This document shows positions 8,918 through 18,079 of a DNA stretch of 64,000 nucleotides, in pieces. How positions within the stretch are numbered: the stretch's first letter is position 1; each line of letters opens with the position of its first letter. The translations under genes and the position numbers were made by a program. The DNA comes from Bryobacteraceae bacterium. GTDB taxonomy: Bacteria; Acidobacteriota; Terriglobia; Bryobacterales; Bryobacteraceae. Location: positions 1 to 64,000 of the forward strand of contig JASHNT010000084.1 of assembly GCA_030041495.1 (NCBI GenBank). Direction: 5' to 3'. The notes below the pieces were generated by a model. The model was given only the letters and a program-made list of their open reading frames with translations, searched no databases and was not told the origin of the DNA.

Positions 8918-10210
8918 GTGGCCGCCATTGGGATCGACTTCGGCACCACCAATAGCGCGGTCGCGCGCGTCCCCTCCGGCGGAGGCGTGGAACTCGCCAC
9001 CTTTCCCTTCGAGGGCGCTTTTACCGACGCCTATCGCTCCCTGCTCTATCTGGAGCAGATCAAGGAGCGCGGCCGCAACACCGTCAAGTCTTTCACCGGA
9101 CCCGAAGGCATTGAGCAGTATCTGGCTGCGGAAACTAAGGGCCGGTTAATTCAATCGCTCAAATCGTTCCTGAGCAGCCGTCTCCTCGAAAGCACGGAGA
9201 TCTTCGGCAAACTCTATACCGTCGAGGAATTAATTGCCCGCATTTTGCAGGACCTCCGCGCCCGCGCCGAGCAGCAGTTCGGAATCCGCATCGATGCAGT
9301 AGTTGCCGGCCGGCCCGTGCGCTTCGTGGGGTCGGCCAACGATAGTGACGACGATTTCGCGCAGAACCGCTTGCAGCAGGCGTTTCAGCTAGCGGGTTTC
9401 GAATCCGGCCGCTTCGAGATGGAGCCGGTGGCCGCGGCGCATTATTACGAATCGACTCTGGATCATGACGAGTTGATCCTGATCGGTGATTTCGGCGGCG
9501 GCACCAGCGATTTTTCCCTGATCCGCGTCGGCCCCGGCGTCCGCAAGCGCGGCCGCAAACCGGAGGATCTGCTGGGCAACGCCGGCGTGGGCGTGGCCGG
9601 CGACGCTTTCGACGCCAAGATCATCCGGCATCTGGTGGCTCCCGCGCTGGGGCTAGGCTCCGAAATGCGCTCCTTCGGCAAAACTCTTCCGGTTCCGAGC
9701 TGGCTGTACGCGAAGCTCGAGCGCTGGCACTATCTCTCCTTCCTGCGCGCGCGCGACGTGATGAATACGCTGCGGACTATTCGCGCGCAAGCCGTTGAGC
9801 CGGACAAAATCGAGGCGTTGATCGAAGTCATCGAAGAGGATCTCGGCTACCAGCTTCATCGCGCGGTGCAGAGGCTCAAGGCCGGCCTCTCGGCATCGGC
9901 GGCCGCAGAGTTTCGCTTTTCGAGCGGCAGCATCGACCTGCGCGCCACTGTCGAGCGTCAAGCGTTCGAGTTGTGGATTTGGGAGGAGCTCGACAAGATC
10001 GCCGTCTGCGTCGACTCGCTGTTGCTCAGCGCGAACGTGGGAGCCAAGGATGTCGATGTAGTGTTTCTCACCGGCGGGTCGTCTTTCGTCCCGGCGGTTC
10101 GAGCAATTTTTGAATCCCGCTTTGGCCGGGAGCGCATCCGCTCCGGCAACGAGTTTACTTCGGTCGCGCGAGGCCTGGCGTTGGCCGCAGCCAAATTCGA
10201 GTTCGACTGA
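8918..10210 (+). CDS. Hsp70-family (YegD-like) ATPase
   Basis: A 430-residue actin-fold ATPase of the short Hsp70 type. The GTG at 8918 gives MAAIGIDFGTTNSAVA, the phosphate-1 loop; LIGDFGGGTSDFSLIRV near residue 190 is phosphate-2; FLTGGSSFVPAVRAIFESRF near residue 385 is the adenosine motif. A typical DnaK substrate-binding beta-sandwich and lid are missing, so it matches YegD-type proteins rather than DnaK. It could act as a specialised chaperone or regulator; no DnaJ or GrpE partner is nearby. It follows the ADOP permease by 20 bases. The open frame continues upstream across the permease gene, but that part has no Hsp70 sequence. Confidence 0.88.
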   Translation: MAAIGIDFGTTNSAVARVPSGGGVELATFPFEGAFTDAYRSLLYLEQIKERGRNTVKSFTGPEGIEQYLAAETKGRLIQSLKSFLSSRLLESTEIFGKLYTVEELIARILQDLRARAEQQFGIRIDAVVAGRPVRFVGSANDSDDDFAQNRLQQAFQLAGFESGRFEMEPVAAAHYYESTLDHDELILIGDFGGGTSDFSLIRVGPGVRKRGRKPEDLLGNAGVGVAGDAFDAKIIRHLVAPALGLGSEMRSFGKTLPVPSWLYAKLERWHYLSFLRARDVMNTLRTIRAQAVEPDKIEALIEVIEEDLGYQLHRAVQRLKAGLSASAAAEFRFSSGSIDLRATVERQAFELWIWEELDKIAVCVDSLLLSANVGAKDVDVVFLTGGSSFVPAVRAIFESRFGRERIRSGNEFTSVARGLALAAAKFEFD

Positions 10211-10247
10211 ACCGGGTGTATCCTAGCGCATGGAGGTTGATCCGCCT

Positions 10248-11972
10248 ATGAAGCGATGGGCCGTGTTCCCGTTGAGTCTCGCCATGTTCGTCGTGGCGCT
10301 GCCGGGGCAGGTGGTTAAGGACTACCAGCCGGTGACCGAGAAGATGCTCGAAAATCCGGCGCCGGGCGATTGGCTGATGTACAGCCGCACCTACGACGCG
10401 CAGCGTTTCAGTCCGCTGAAGCAGATCAACAAGAGCAACGTGAATCAGCTCCGCCTGATCTGGGAGCGCGGCCTGGACAACGGGCAGACCGAGACCATCC
10501 CCATCGTTCACGACGGAGTGATCTACGTGGTGACTCCCGGCGCGGGCGTGGAAGCGCTGAATGGAACCACCGGCGATCTGGTGTGGCAGTACAAGCGCAA
10601 AATTGCTGCGAATCAAGCCGGGCAGGCGCGCTCGAAGAACCTCGCGATTTTTCAGGACATGGTGATTTTCGAAGCTCCCGACGCGATCGTCGCGTTAGAC
10701 GCGCGCACGGGCGAGCAGCGCTGGGAGGCCAAGACCGGCGGCCGCGGCAACACCTCCGGACCGCTTGTCGCCGACGGCAAAGTGATCACCGGCGGGGCTT
10801 GCGCGGGCAAGCGCGAGAACTGCTTCATCCTGGCCAACGACGCGATGACCGGCAAAGAGCTGTGGCGTTTCTACACGACTCCGGGCAAGGGCGAACCGGG
10901 CGATGAAACCTGGGGCGGCGCGGCTGTCGAAAACCGGCTGGCGTCCACGTGGGGTTTGCCTGGCAGCTACGATCCGGTGCGCAAGATGCTGTATTGGGGC
11001 GTGGCGAATCCGATGCCGGACCAGCGCATGTCGCGGCATGACGGCAATCCCGACGCGGTCTCGCGCACCGCTCCGTCGGATCTGTACAGCAACTCGACCA
11101 TCGCTTTGAATCCGGAGACGGGGAAACTCGCTTGGTATTACCAGCATCTGCCTGCCGACGATTGGGACTCGGACTACACGCATGAACGCACCTTGGTCCA
11201 CACCAAGTTCAATCCCGATCCGAAGTCGGTGAAGTGGATCAATCCGGATGTTCCCAGAGGCTCTGAGCACGACGTCGCTGTGACCATCGGGGAGGCAGGC
11301 GGAGTCTTCGTGCTCGACCGGAACGACGGCAAATTTCTGTGGGCTACTCCATTCCCGTTTGACGATCCGCATAACGTGATTACAAATATCGACGTGAAAA
11401 CCGGGAAAACGGAGATTAATTGGAATAACGTGTTTAAGGCTCCCGGCGAAGAGCACGTGATTTGTTTTTGGAACACGCGCAGTTATTGGCCTACGGCGTA
11501 TTCGCCGCAGACCAACTCGCTGTACTCCTCCTACATCGATAATTGCCGCGACTTAACAATCACTGGTCCGGGTGGGCGAGGGCCCTGGAAGGTGGTGCAA
11601 CGGCCGGGTGGAGATCCCAAAGCCCTGACAGGGCTGGCCAAGATCGATTTGACGACGGGAGACATTCTGCGCTTCGACGTAGGCCGTGCGCCCGGCAATG
11701 GAGCGATGCTCACAACCGCGGGAGATCTCGTATTCCATGGTGACATGTCGCGCCGCTTCCGGGCCTTCGACGCCGCTACGGGAAAGATGCTGTGGGAGCA
11801 AATCCTAGGCGGGAATATTTCCGTCAGCACCATCACCTATCAGGCCGGAGGCAAGCAATATATTTGCGTGATGACCGGGGATAATTTGAAAGTTCCCGAG
11901 CTTTCCGCGGAAGTGCCGGAGCTGAATACGCCGAAAGGGCACAACGCGATTTACGTGTTCGGGCTGCCGTAG
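10248..11972 (+). CDS. Exported PQQ-dependent alcohol dehydrogenase-like protein
   Basis: A 574-residue quinoprotein. I choose ATG 10248 because it begins a signal peptide (MKRWAVFPLSLAMFVVALPG) and has a GGAGG about 12 bases upstream; an ATG at 10230 would add six residues. The mature part is an eight-bladed propeller with the family pattern of Trp-docking repeats (GDLVWQYKRK, GEQRWEAKTGG, GKELWRFYTTPG, GKLAWYYQHLP, GKFLWATPFP, GKMLWEQILGG) and a PADDWDSD segment carrying the conserved active-site Asp. No c-type heme motif is present, so electrons must go to a separate cytochrome. The substrate (an alcohol or sugar) is not predictable. No adjacent pqq synthesis genes are seen. Confidence 0.9.
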   Translation: MKRWAVFPLSLAMFVVALPGQVVKDYQPVTEKMLENPAPGDWLMYSRTYDAQRFSPLKQINKSNVNQLRLIWERGLDNGQTETIPIVHDGVIYVVTPGAGVEALNGTTGDLVWQYKRKIAANQAGQARSKNLAIFQDMVIFEAPDAIVALDARTGEQRWEAKTGGRGNTSGPLVADGKVITGGACAGKRENCFILANDAMTGKELWRFYTTPGKGEPGDETWGGAAVENRLASTWGLPGSYDPVRKMLYWGVANPMPDQRMSRHDGNPDAVSRTAPSDLYSNSTIALNPETGKLAWYYQHLPADDWDSDYTHERTLVHTKFNPDPKSVKWINPDVPRGSEHDVAVTIGEAGGVFVLDRNDGKFLWATPFPFDDPHNVITNIDVKTGKTEINWNNVFKAPGEEHVICFWNTRSYWPTAYSPQTNSLYSSYIDNCRDLTITGPGGRGPWKVVQRPGGDPKALTGLAKIDLTTGDILRFDVGRAPGNGAMLTTAGDLVFHGDMSRRFRAFDAATGKMLWEQILGGNISVSTITYQAGGKQYICVMTGDNLKVPELSAEVPELNTPKGHNAIYVFGLP

Positions 11973-12303
11973 GGAGCGTTTTGACATGGCGACGGTGGCG
12001 GCTCTCCGGGCAACTTCTTCGATTGGCGTGTCCGCGGGAAGCCGGATTTCATTCTCTCGGTCCTCCTCCCCAGCGCCCCGGTATCTTTCGCTGCGCACCC
12101 ATTGGCAGATCCGATAGCCCTCAGGCCTCTTCGACACGGACCAGCAACCGCGGTTCGCTCGAACGCAGAAAGCGACTTGACCCCGCAATACTTCTTCATT
12201 ACGTCCCGGGGGGAAGTTGGCTCTCGTCGGGGCAAAAAGAGCGGTAGGACCTCCGCACCTCGCCGTCGGGCACCCTCTCGTGCTTACATGGAATGAGTCG
12301 AAC
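11973..12303. other. Gene-free interval between the PQQ dehydrogenase and fic remnant
   Basis: These 331 bases hold short open frames on both strands, none with convincing start sites, codon bias or recognisable protein sequence. It may contain degraded remains of what once preceded the fic gene. I see no hairpin terminator with a T-run. Confidence 0.4.
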
Positions 12304-12995
12304 GTGGAACAAGGCCAACCCATTCACGCGGTGCGCGAGTCGATAGCCGCGAGGAAACTCCGGCTCGACGAGCTGCGCCTCATTCCGCGGGAAGCGCTCA
12401 GCAGGCTCGAACAGGATTACGACGTCGAGCTCACGTACACATCGAACGCGATCGAGGGAAACACTCCCCAGTCGAGACCACACTGGTGATCGAGCAAGGC
12501 GTCACCATTAGCGGTAAGCCGCTCAAAGATCATCTAGAAGCGCTGGAACATTACGACGCTATCCGATACGTGCGCGAAGTCGCGCGGGAGCAAATCCGGC
12601 TCACCGAGGCGGACATTCGAAACCTTCACGAGCTAGCGATGCTGCGGTCGCGGCCGGAGATCGCGGGGCAGTACGCCACGTTGGCTCGCTACGTCCGGAC
12701 GGAAACCGGCCGGCACGAATTTCCGGTGGCGGCGGAAGTTCCGGCGGACCACCGATCGGTGGATATTCATCCGTTCCACGACGGCAACGGCCGCGTGGCG
12801 TGGCTGCTGATGAACCTGATCCTGATTCGAGCCGGATATCCGCCGGCCGCACGTCCCGAGGATCGCGTCGAATACATTCGCGCTTTGCAGGAGGCGCAAG
12901 CCGGAAAGGGTGAGAAACGCTTAAATGAGCTACTCTACCGAAGGCTTGACGCGGCGCTCGACGACTATCTTCGCGAGTTGGGAGTGTCGTCGTAA
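12304..12995 (+). pseudogene. Broken Fic-family AMP-transferase gene
   Basis: The remnant starts at GTG 12304 and encodes the N-terminal Fic helices (IREALSRLEQDYDVELTYTS-like), including TYTSNAIEGNT, the normal lead into the Fic core. Directly after this, in a CCCC run at 12466-12469, one base is missing: the frame ends at TGA 12487, and the expected continuation (VETTLVIEQGVTISGKPL) lies in another frame. That second part keeps AGQYATLARYV, FPVAAEVPA and the catalytic HPFHDGNGR, but about 35-45 residues normally found between the EVPA and HPF segments are absent, so helices of the Fic core are missing. The post-motif Arg (GNGRxxR) is Trp. Intact Fic proteins AMPylate target proteins; this one should be inactive. 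Its stop lies 8 bases before the next gene. Confidence 0.88.
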
Positions 12996-13003
12996 GGGTG
13001 GCG

Positions 13004-14023
13004 ATGCCTCTCCGCCTCAGCGTACTCGATCAATCCCCGATCCCGGAAGGTTCCTCGGCCGGGGATGCGCTGCGCAACACGCTGGACCTAGCTCGCGCGG
13101 CGGACCGACTGGGCTACTCGCGCTATTGGCTCGCGGAGCATCATGGAACACCGGGCCTCGCTTGCAACAGTCCCGAGGTGATGATCGGGCCGGTGGCGGC
13201 GGCGACCGAGCATCTAAGAGTCGGCAGCGGAGGAGTGATGCTGCCGCATTACAGCCCGCTGAAGGTCGCCGAAACATTTTCGATGCTGAGCGGATTATTC
13301 CCCGGCCGCGTCGATCTGGGAATCGGCCGCGCTCCGGGCACCAGCGCCGCCGTCGCCCGAGCCTTGCAGCGCGACCGCAGGCTCCCCGCTCCCGACGATT
13401 TTCCGGAGCAGATGGCGGAACTGCTGGGGTACTTCGATTCGTCCGCGCTGAACTTGGCGAGCCCCGAAGTCTGGCTGCTCGGCTCCTCGCCGCAAAGCGC
13501 GATCTGGGCGGCTGAAAGCGGTCTGCCTTACGCCTTCGCCGATTTCATCAATCCCGACGGAGCGCCGTTCGCGCAATATTACCGCGAGGGCTTCCGCCCT
13601 TCCGTTCGCCTTCAGGAGCCGAAGACGTCCGTCTGCGTGTGGGCCGTCTGCGCGCCGACGGAAGCGGAAGCCGTGCGGCTATCGCTCAGCGCGCGCATGA
13701 TGATGCTGCTTCTGTTCCGAGGCCAGTTGATCCCGGTGCCACCGATCGAAAAAGCCGAGGAGTTCCTCGCCAAGGAAACCGAAGCTCCGCAGAGCTTGCC
13801 GATGCGCCGCCGCATCGTCACGGGCGATCCGCGGCAGGTGCGCGCCGCAATCGAAGCCATCGCTGCGGATTATCAGGCGGGAGAAGTTTTCGTCGTGAAC
13901 ATTCTCTACGATCATTCCGCGCGCGTGCGCAGCTATGAATTGATCGCGAAAGCGTTCGAATTGGCCGAAAACCACCGCTCGCTTGGCCAACCTCCACCAG
14001 GCGCTTCTGCGCCTCTTCGCTAA
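13004..14023 (+). CDS. LLM-class (bacterial luciferase-like) flavin-dependent monooxygenase
   Basis: A 339-residue TIM-barrel oxidoreductase. ATG 13004 has AAGGG (12994-12998) at good spacing; a GTG at 12998 is the alternative. The N-terminus [12 protein letters not shown], then [11 protein letters not shown] near residue 45, [18 protein letters not shown] near residue 75 and [12 protein letters not shown] near residue 103 are the signatures of the group-1 luciferase-like family (YhbW type). FMNH2-dependent oxidation is expected; the substrate is unknown. It follows the fic remnant by eight bases and may have been cotranscribed with it. Confidence 0.9.
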   Translation: MPLRLSVLDQSPIPEGSSAGDALRNTLDLARAADRLGYSRYWLAEHHGTPGLACNSPEVMIGPVAAATEHLRVGSGGVMLPHYSPLKVAETFSMLSGLFPGRVDLGIGRAPGTSAAVARALQRDRRLPAPDDFPEQMAELLGYFDSSALNLASPEVWLLGSSPQSAIWAAESGLPYAFADFINPDGAPFAQYYREGFRPSVRLQEPKTSVCVWAVCAPTEAEAVRLSLSARMMMLLLFRGQLIPVPPIEKAEEFLAKETEAPQSLPMRRRIVTGDPRQVRAAIEAIAADYQAGEVFVVNILYDHSARVRSYELIAKAFELAENHRSLGQPPPGASAPLR

Positions 14024-14050
14024 ACCTCAGGATTTTCGTAATTTGCAGTT

Positions 14051-14066
14051 TGGCACGGCTCTTGCA
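14051..14066 (+). promoter_or_regulatory. Sigma-54 (-24/-12) promoter
   Basis: TGGCACGGCTCTTGCA matches the sigma-54 consensus TGGCAC-N5-TTGCA exactly, including the GG and GC dinucleotides with correct spacing. It sits 30 bases before the ATG of the small exported protein at 14096, so transcription would start about 18 bases before that ATG, just ahead of its AAGGAGG ribosome-binding site. No adjacent enhancer-binding protein gene is visible. Confidence 0.8.
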
Positions 14067-14095
14067 CCTTCCCTGGACAAGGAGGCTTGAAAAAG

Positions 14096-14365
14096 ATGAA
14101 AAAGATTCTGGCAGGATTGATTCTGGCGGGCGGTTCGTTGTTCGCGGGTCCGCACATTTCAATCGGCATCGGCCTGGGAGTTCCGGTTGCGCCGGCGCCG
14201 GTTTACGTTGCGCCCGCGCCCGTTTACGCGGTTCCTCCCATGCCGGGACCTGGCTACACTTGGGTCGGCGGTTATTGGTACTTCTCGGGCGGGCATCGCC
14301 TGTGGCACGAAGGTTACTGGCGAGCCCCGGTAGTCCGTGGCTATGCTCGCGGATTCCGCCGGTAA
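14096..14365 (+). CDS. Small exported aromatic/Pro-rich protein with WxxGYW-type repeats
   Basis: An 89-residue protein with a signal peptide (MKKILAGLILAGGSLFAG), a Pro/Val/Ala-rich stretch with two APVYV/APVYA repeats, and a C-terminal part with TWVGGYWYFSGGHRLWHEGYW, i.e. two copies of a W-x-x-G-Y-W-like unit found in short exported bacterial proteins. ATG 14096 is chosen over a TTG at 14087 because AAGGAGG lies about ten bases upstream. It has its own sigma-54 promoter, which suggests induction by a specific signal such as nitrogen or envelope stress (inference). Confidence 0.8.
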   Translation: MKKILAGLILAGGSLFAGPHISIGIGLGVPVAPAPVYVAPAPVYAVPPMPGPGYTWVGGYWYFSGGHRLWHEGYWRAPVVRGYARGFRR

Positions 14366-14440
14366 CACGCGCCCCGGCAGCAAGCGCCCAGCAACAAGCG
14401 CCTATGATAAACTCGACTCCCGGAAGAAGTGGGAGGCGAG

Positions 14441-15526
14441 ATGAAGAGCAGAGCAAGGGGTATTCTGACGGCGGCGGTATTTGCGGCGAGCTTGAGTTTC
14501 TCTCAGGTCCCCGCGGATATCGCCGCCAAACTTGTCGATATGGGCCGCAACGTGTGCCCGGCGGACACGGCGGCATTGTACCGCAAGTTCCAGCCTTCGC
14601 CTCCTTACCCGGGCGTCAAAGTGACGCGCGACATTTCTTACGGGGCTGATCCGCGGATGGTGATGGATGTGTTCGCTGCTGAAAAGGGCGGCGGCAATCG
14701 CACCGTTCTGATTTTTGTCTCTGGCGGCGCAGGCAACAAGATTGAGCCGGTGCCCAACGGCGACGCCTTCTACGACAACATCATGCTGTGGGCCACCAAG
14801 AACGGCATGGTCGGCGTGAACGTCCAGCGCCGGACCAACTTCGGTCCGGATGGGGAATGGGACCAGAACGCCAAGGACATTGGCACGGTGATCGAGTGGG
14901 TGCACAAGAACATCGCGCAGTACAAAGGCAATCCCAAGCGGGTTTTTATCTGGTCGCATTCGGCCGGCAATCCGCCGGTGGGAACGTATCTCGGACGCCC
15001 CGAACTCTACGGTCCTGACGGAATCGGAGTCAAAGGCGCGATTCTGATGTCGCCCGCACCGTTCGATATCGCTCCGGCTAACACGGGAGGCCCGGGCGGC
15101 GGAACCGGTGCGCGCGGGGCAGGCGGGCGGGGTGCGGCGGGGGCTGGCGCAGGCGGACAGTGCCCCAGCGGCAGTCCGTTCGCGGGGCCTCCTCGCGGCG
15201 GAGCTCAAGCCAAAGGCGGAGCAGGTGGAGGGGCAGGTCGCGGCCGCGGCCGCGGTCCCGTCGATCCGGCGGTCCAGTTGGAGCGCTCCGCGCTGCCGGG
15301 GCTCAAGGCGTCGAAGATCGCCTTCTTTTTCGGCTATGCCGAACTTGATCCGGGAAACATGGGCTCATTCCTCGATACGTTGAGGGAACAGCTCGAGATG
15401 GCCGGCAATCATCCCACGGAACTAATGTTCAAGGCCCACAGCCACATGTCTGAAGTGTTTTCGCCGGGCAGTCCGGACACGTCGGTTAGCGGACCGATCT
15501 TGAAGTGGATGAAAAGCGTTAAGTAG
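14441..15526 (+). CDS. Exported alpha/beta-hydrolase with Gly/Ala/Arg-rich insert
   Basis: A 361-residue protein; ATG 14441 has GGGAGG upstream and opens a signal peptide (MKSRARGILTAAVFAASLSF). The body is an esterase/lipase-type alpha/beta hydrolase: DISYGADPRMVMDVF, VLIFVSGGAGNK (oxyanion region) and VFIWSHSAGNPP near residue 168, where the nucleophile elbow is SHSAG instead of GxSAG. AELDPGN near residue 302 and AHSHMSEVF near residue 334 would supply the Asp and His. Between the core halves, about residues 206-275, there is an insert of almost only Gly, Ala, Arg and Pro with one Cys, probably a disordered lid or linker. The substrate is unknown. Confidence 0.8.
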   Translation: MKSRARGILTAAVFAASLSFSQVPADIAAKLVDMGRNVCPADTAALYRKFQPSPPYPGVKVTRDISYGADPRMVMDVFAAEKGGGNRTVLIFVSGGAGNKIEPVPNGDAFYDNIMLWATKNGMVGVNVQRRTNFGPDGEWDQNAKDIGTVIEWVHKNIAQYKGNPKRVFIWSHSAGNPPVGTYLGRPELYGPDGIGVKGAILMSPAPFDIAPANTGGPGGGTGARGAGGRGAAGAGAGGQCPSGSPFAGPPRGGAQAKGGAGGGAGRGRGRGPVDPAVQLERSALPGLKASKIAFFFGYAELDPGNMGSFLDTLREQLEMAGNHPTELMFKAHSHMSEVFSPGSPDTSVSGPILKWMKSVK

Positions 15527-15556
15527 CTGTACTGAAGGAGGGGTAACATAAGCAAT

Positions 15557-17620
15557 GTGAAACCCTCCTGGCTGGCCTTCGCGCTTGCACTTAGCTCCGC
15601 GGCTGCTTTCGCGCAATCGATCGCGCCGCCGCCCTCGTCCGACGCGCCGCTGTTCGCGTTGCCATACACGCCCGCGCTCGACCCCAAATCGATGGATCGC
15701 ACGGTCGATCCGTGCGTCGATTTCTACAGGTACTCGTGCAGCGGATGGATCGCGGCGAATCCGATTCCGCCGGATCAATCGCGCTGGGACGTCTACGCAA
15801 AGCTGACCGCCGACAATGAAAAATTCCTGTGGGGATTGTTGCTCGACGCCGCCAAGCTGGCGCCGAATCGCAGCGTGGTCGAAACCGAGATCGGCGATTT
15901 CTTCACAGCTTGCATGGATGAACCGGGGATCGGGAAGGCGGGTGCGGCTCCGCTTCAGTCCGCGCTCGATGCCATTGCCGCGCTCAAGTCGATGCGCGAT
16001 ATTCCGGCGTTTTTAGGTCGCGAGCATCTGGCGCTCTCCGGCGGCAACATGATGTTCGGTTTCGACTCCGGTCAGGATTACGCCGACGCTTCGCAAGTGA
16101 TCGCGTTCGCGGAAGCCGGCGGGCTCGGGTTGCCGGATCGCGACTATTACATCAAGACCGACGCGAAATCCGTCGAAATCCGGCAAAAGTATTTGGAGCA
16201 TATTCAGAAAATGCTGGAGCTGCTGGGCGAGGCCGCGGACCCGGCCAAGGCTCACGCGCAGACGGTGATGGAGATCGAGACGGCTCTGGCCAAGGCGTCG
16301 CTGACTCGGGTGGAACAGCGCGATCCGCACAAGCTGTTCCACAAGATGACTCCCGCGCAGTTGCAGGCGCTGACGCCGGCGTTTAAGTGGAGCGATTATT
16401 TCGCGGCGGCGCAGGTGGGCAATCTGGCTGTGATCAACGTCAGCGAACCCGCGTTTTACAAGGAACTGGAGAACCTGCTCAAATCTCACAGCCTGGACGA
16501 TTGGAAGACGTACCTGCGCTGGCAACTGGTGCATTCCAAAGCGGCGTATCTCTCCGCGCCGTTTGTTGACGCGAATTTCGATTTCTTCAGCAAATATCTG
16601 CGCGGCGTGGAGCAGCAGCCCCCGCGATGGAAGCGCTGCGTGCGCATGGTTGACGAGGAGCTGGGCGAAGCGCTGGGCCAGGTGTTCGTGGCAAAAACCT
16701 TCGGGCCATCTACCAAAGAGCGCGCGCTGGTGATGACTAAGGGAATCGAGATGGCAATGGAGAGTGAGATCAAGCAGCTTCCCTGGATGGGAGAAGATAC
16801 AAAACAACGGGCGCTCCAGAAGCTGCACGCGGTGGTCAACAAAATCGGGTATCCGGACAAGTGGCGCGACTATAGCTCGATCAAGCTCACCCGCACGGAT
16901 TATTTCGGCAACGTCGAGCGAGCCACCATTTTCGAATCGCGCCGCGAACTGAATAAAATCGGCAAGCCGGTGGATCGCACGGAATGGCAGATGACTCCGC
17001 CGACGGTCAACGCCTACTACGATCCGCAGATGAACGACATCAATTTTCCCGCGGGCGTGCTGCAACCGCCGCTGTTCGATCCCAAATCCGACGACGGGCC
17101 CAATTACGGAGACACCGGCGGAACCATCGGCCACGAGCTGACCCACGCCTTCGACGATGAAGGCCGCCAGTTCGACGGCGCGGGGAATTTGAAGAACTGG
17201 TGGTCAAAGAAGGACGCGCAGGAGTTTCAAGTGCGGGCCAAATGCGTTTCCGACCAATATTCCGGCTACACGGTGGTGGACAACATCAAGCTGAACGGCA
17301 AGCTGACTCTAGGCGAGGATTTGGCCGACTTAGGCGGAGTGCAACTCGCGTTCCTGGCTTGGAAGGCCGCGACGCGCGACCAGAATCTGCAACCCATCGA
17401 CGGACTCACACCGGATCAAAGGTTCTTTGTCGGCATGGCGCAGTGGGCCTGCGGAGCGGAGCGTCCGGAGATCAAGCGGATGAACGCCATCACCAATCCC
17501 CATTCGCCTTTGGAGGATCGCGTCAACGGCGTGGTCTCCAACATGCCGGAGTTTCAGAAGGCCTTTTCGTGTAAGGTGGGCCAGCCGATGGTGCACGAGC
17601 ATATGTGCAAAGTCTGGTGA
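15557..17620 (+). CDS. M13-family (neprilysin-like) zinc metallopeptidase
   Basis: A 687-residue exported endopeptidase with a GTG start at 15557; an out-of-frame ATGTGA overlaps it, with AAGGAGGGG 14 bases upstream. A signal peptide (WLAFALALSSAAAFAQ) is followed by DPCVDFYRYSCSGW, typical of M13 enzymes. The active site is complete: VNAYYDPQMNDINFPAG (substrate-binding NAYY), TIGHELTHAFDDEGRQFD with the HExxH zinc site, and GEDLADLGG with the third zinc ligand Glu. It ends in CKVW, the usual M13 C-terminus. It should cleave small peptides in the periplasm or outside the cell. Confidence 0.95.
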   Translation: MKPSWLAFALALSSAAAFAQSIAPPPSSDAPLFALPYTPALDPKSMDRTVDPCVDFYRYSCSGWIAANPIPPDQSRWDVYAKLTADNEKFLWGLLLDAAKLAPNRSVVETEIGDFFTACMDEPGIGKAGAAPLQSALDAIAALKSMRDIPAFLGREHLALSGGNMMFGFDSGQDYADASQVIAFAEAGGLGLPDRDYYIKTDAKSVEIRQKYLEHIQKMLELLGEAADPAKAHAQTVMEIETALAKASLTRVEQRDPHKLFHKMTPAQLQALTPAFKWSDYFAAAQVGNLAVINVSEPAFYKELENLLKSHSLDDWKTYLRWQLVHSKAAYLSAPFVDANFDFFSKYLRGVEQQPPRWKRCVRMVDEELGEALGQVFVAKTFGPSTKERALVMTKGIEMAMESEIKQLPWMGEDTKQRALQKLHAVVNKIGYPDKWRDYSSIKLTRTDYFGNVERATIFESRRELNKIGKPVDRTEWQMTPPTVNAYYDPQMNDINFPAGVLQPPLFDPKSDDGPNYGDTGGTIGHELTHAFDDEGRQFDGAGNLKNWWSKKDAQEFQVRAKCVSDQYSGYTVVDNIKLNGKLTLGEDLADLGGVQLAFLAWKAATRDQNLQPIDGLTPDQRFFVGMAQWACGAERPEIKRMNAITNPHSPLEDRVNGVVSNMPEFQKAFSCKVGQPMVHEHMCKVW

Positions 17621-17628
17621 GAATTGGA

Positions 17629-18079
17629 CTAACGGCTCCGCCGGTGAGTTTGCTCCAGGGGATTCAGCCAGCGCAAACCAGGAAAGCGTGCGAAGTCGCG
17701 ATCGGTGGTATACAGAATGCCGCCGCATTCAATGGTGAGTGCGGCCAAAGCGGCATCCGTCGCTAGAGAGGACCCGCGGCTTGTCCATCGGTTAGCATCT
17801 CGCGCAGCAGGTGCCAGTGGCCTTCCCCGGGCGCAAGCATGTGCACGTTGGGCTGATCGACCCACTGTGTAATGATCTGCGCCGCCTCATCGATGGTGAA
17901 CCGGCGTCCTTGAAGCGCGCGGCTGGTGGAAATACGCAAAAAGGCAGCGTGGTCTGCTAGGGCAGTCCGACCGGCACGCCGCTCGAAAGAGTTTCCTCCA
18001 CCCATGAGCGGGCTGTGGCATGGAAGGTGGAACTCGAGTCGTACGCGTAGAGCAGGAGGTTTGCGTCCAGGATGATCAC
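17629..18079 (-). pseudogene. vapC: Broken vapC PIN-domain ribonuclease toxin
   Basis: Read from GTG 18079 downwards, the sequence gives ILDANLLLYAYD (first acidic residue of a PIN domain), then a TAG at 17959-17957 where the family has Trp (LPWQTT). About 12 bases on, near 17943-17946, a missing base changes frame to FLRISTSRALQGRRFT...HMLAPGEGHWHLLREM. Near 17763-17771 another indel changes frame to ATDAALAALTIECGGILYTT and DRDFARFPGLRWLNPLE. Put together, these pieces form a complete VapC of about 150 residues with all PIN acidic residues, so the decay is recent. The GTG overlaps the vapB stop (GTGA). Confidence 0.9.

Noticed and set aside
11805-12323. Minus-strand open frames between the PQQ dehydrogenase and fic remnant
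   Set aside because: Weak codon bias, no recognisable domain, and partial overlap with the PQQ gene.
14377-14402. Direct repeat AGCAAGCGCC/AACAAGCGCC after the small exported gene
   Set aside because: Only two short copies, no spacer pattern; not a CRISPR and too short to be a mobile element end.
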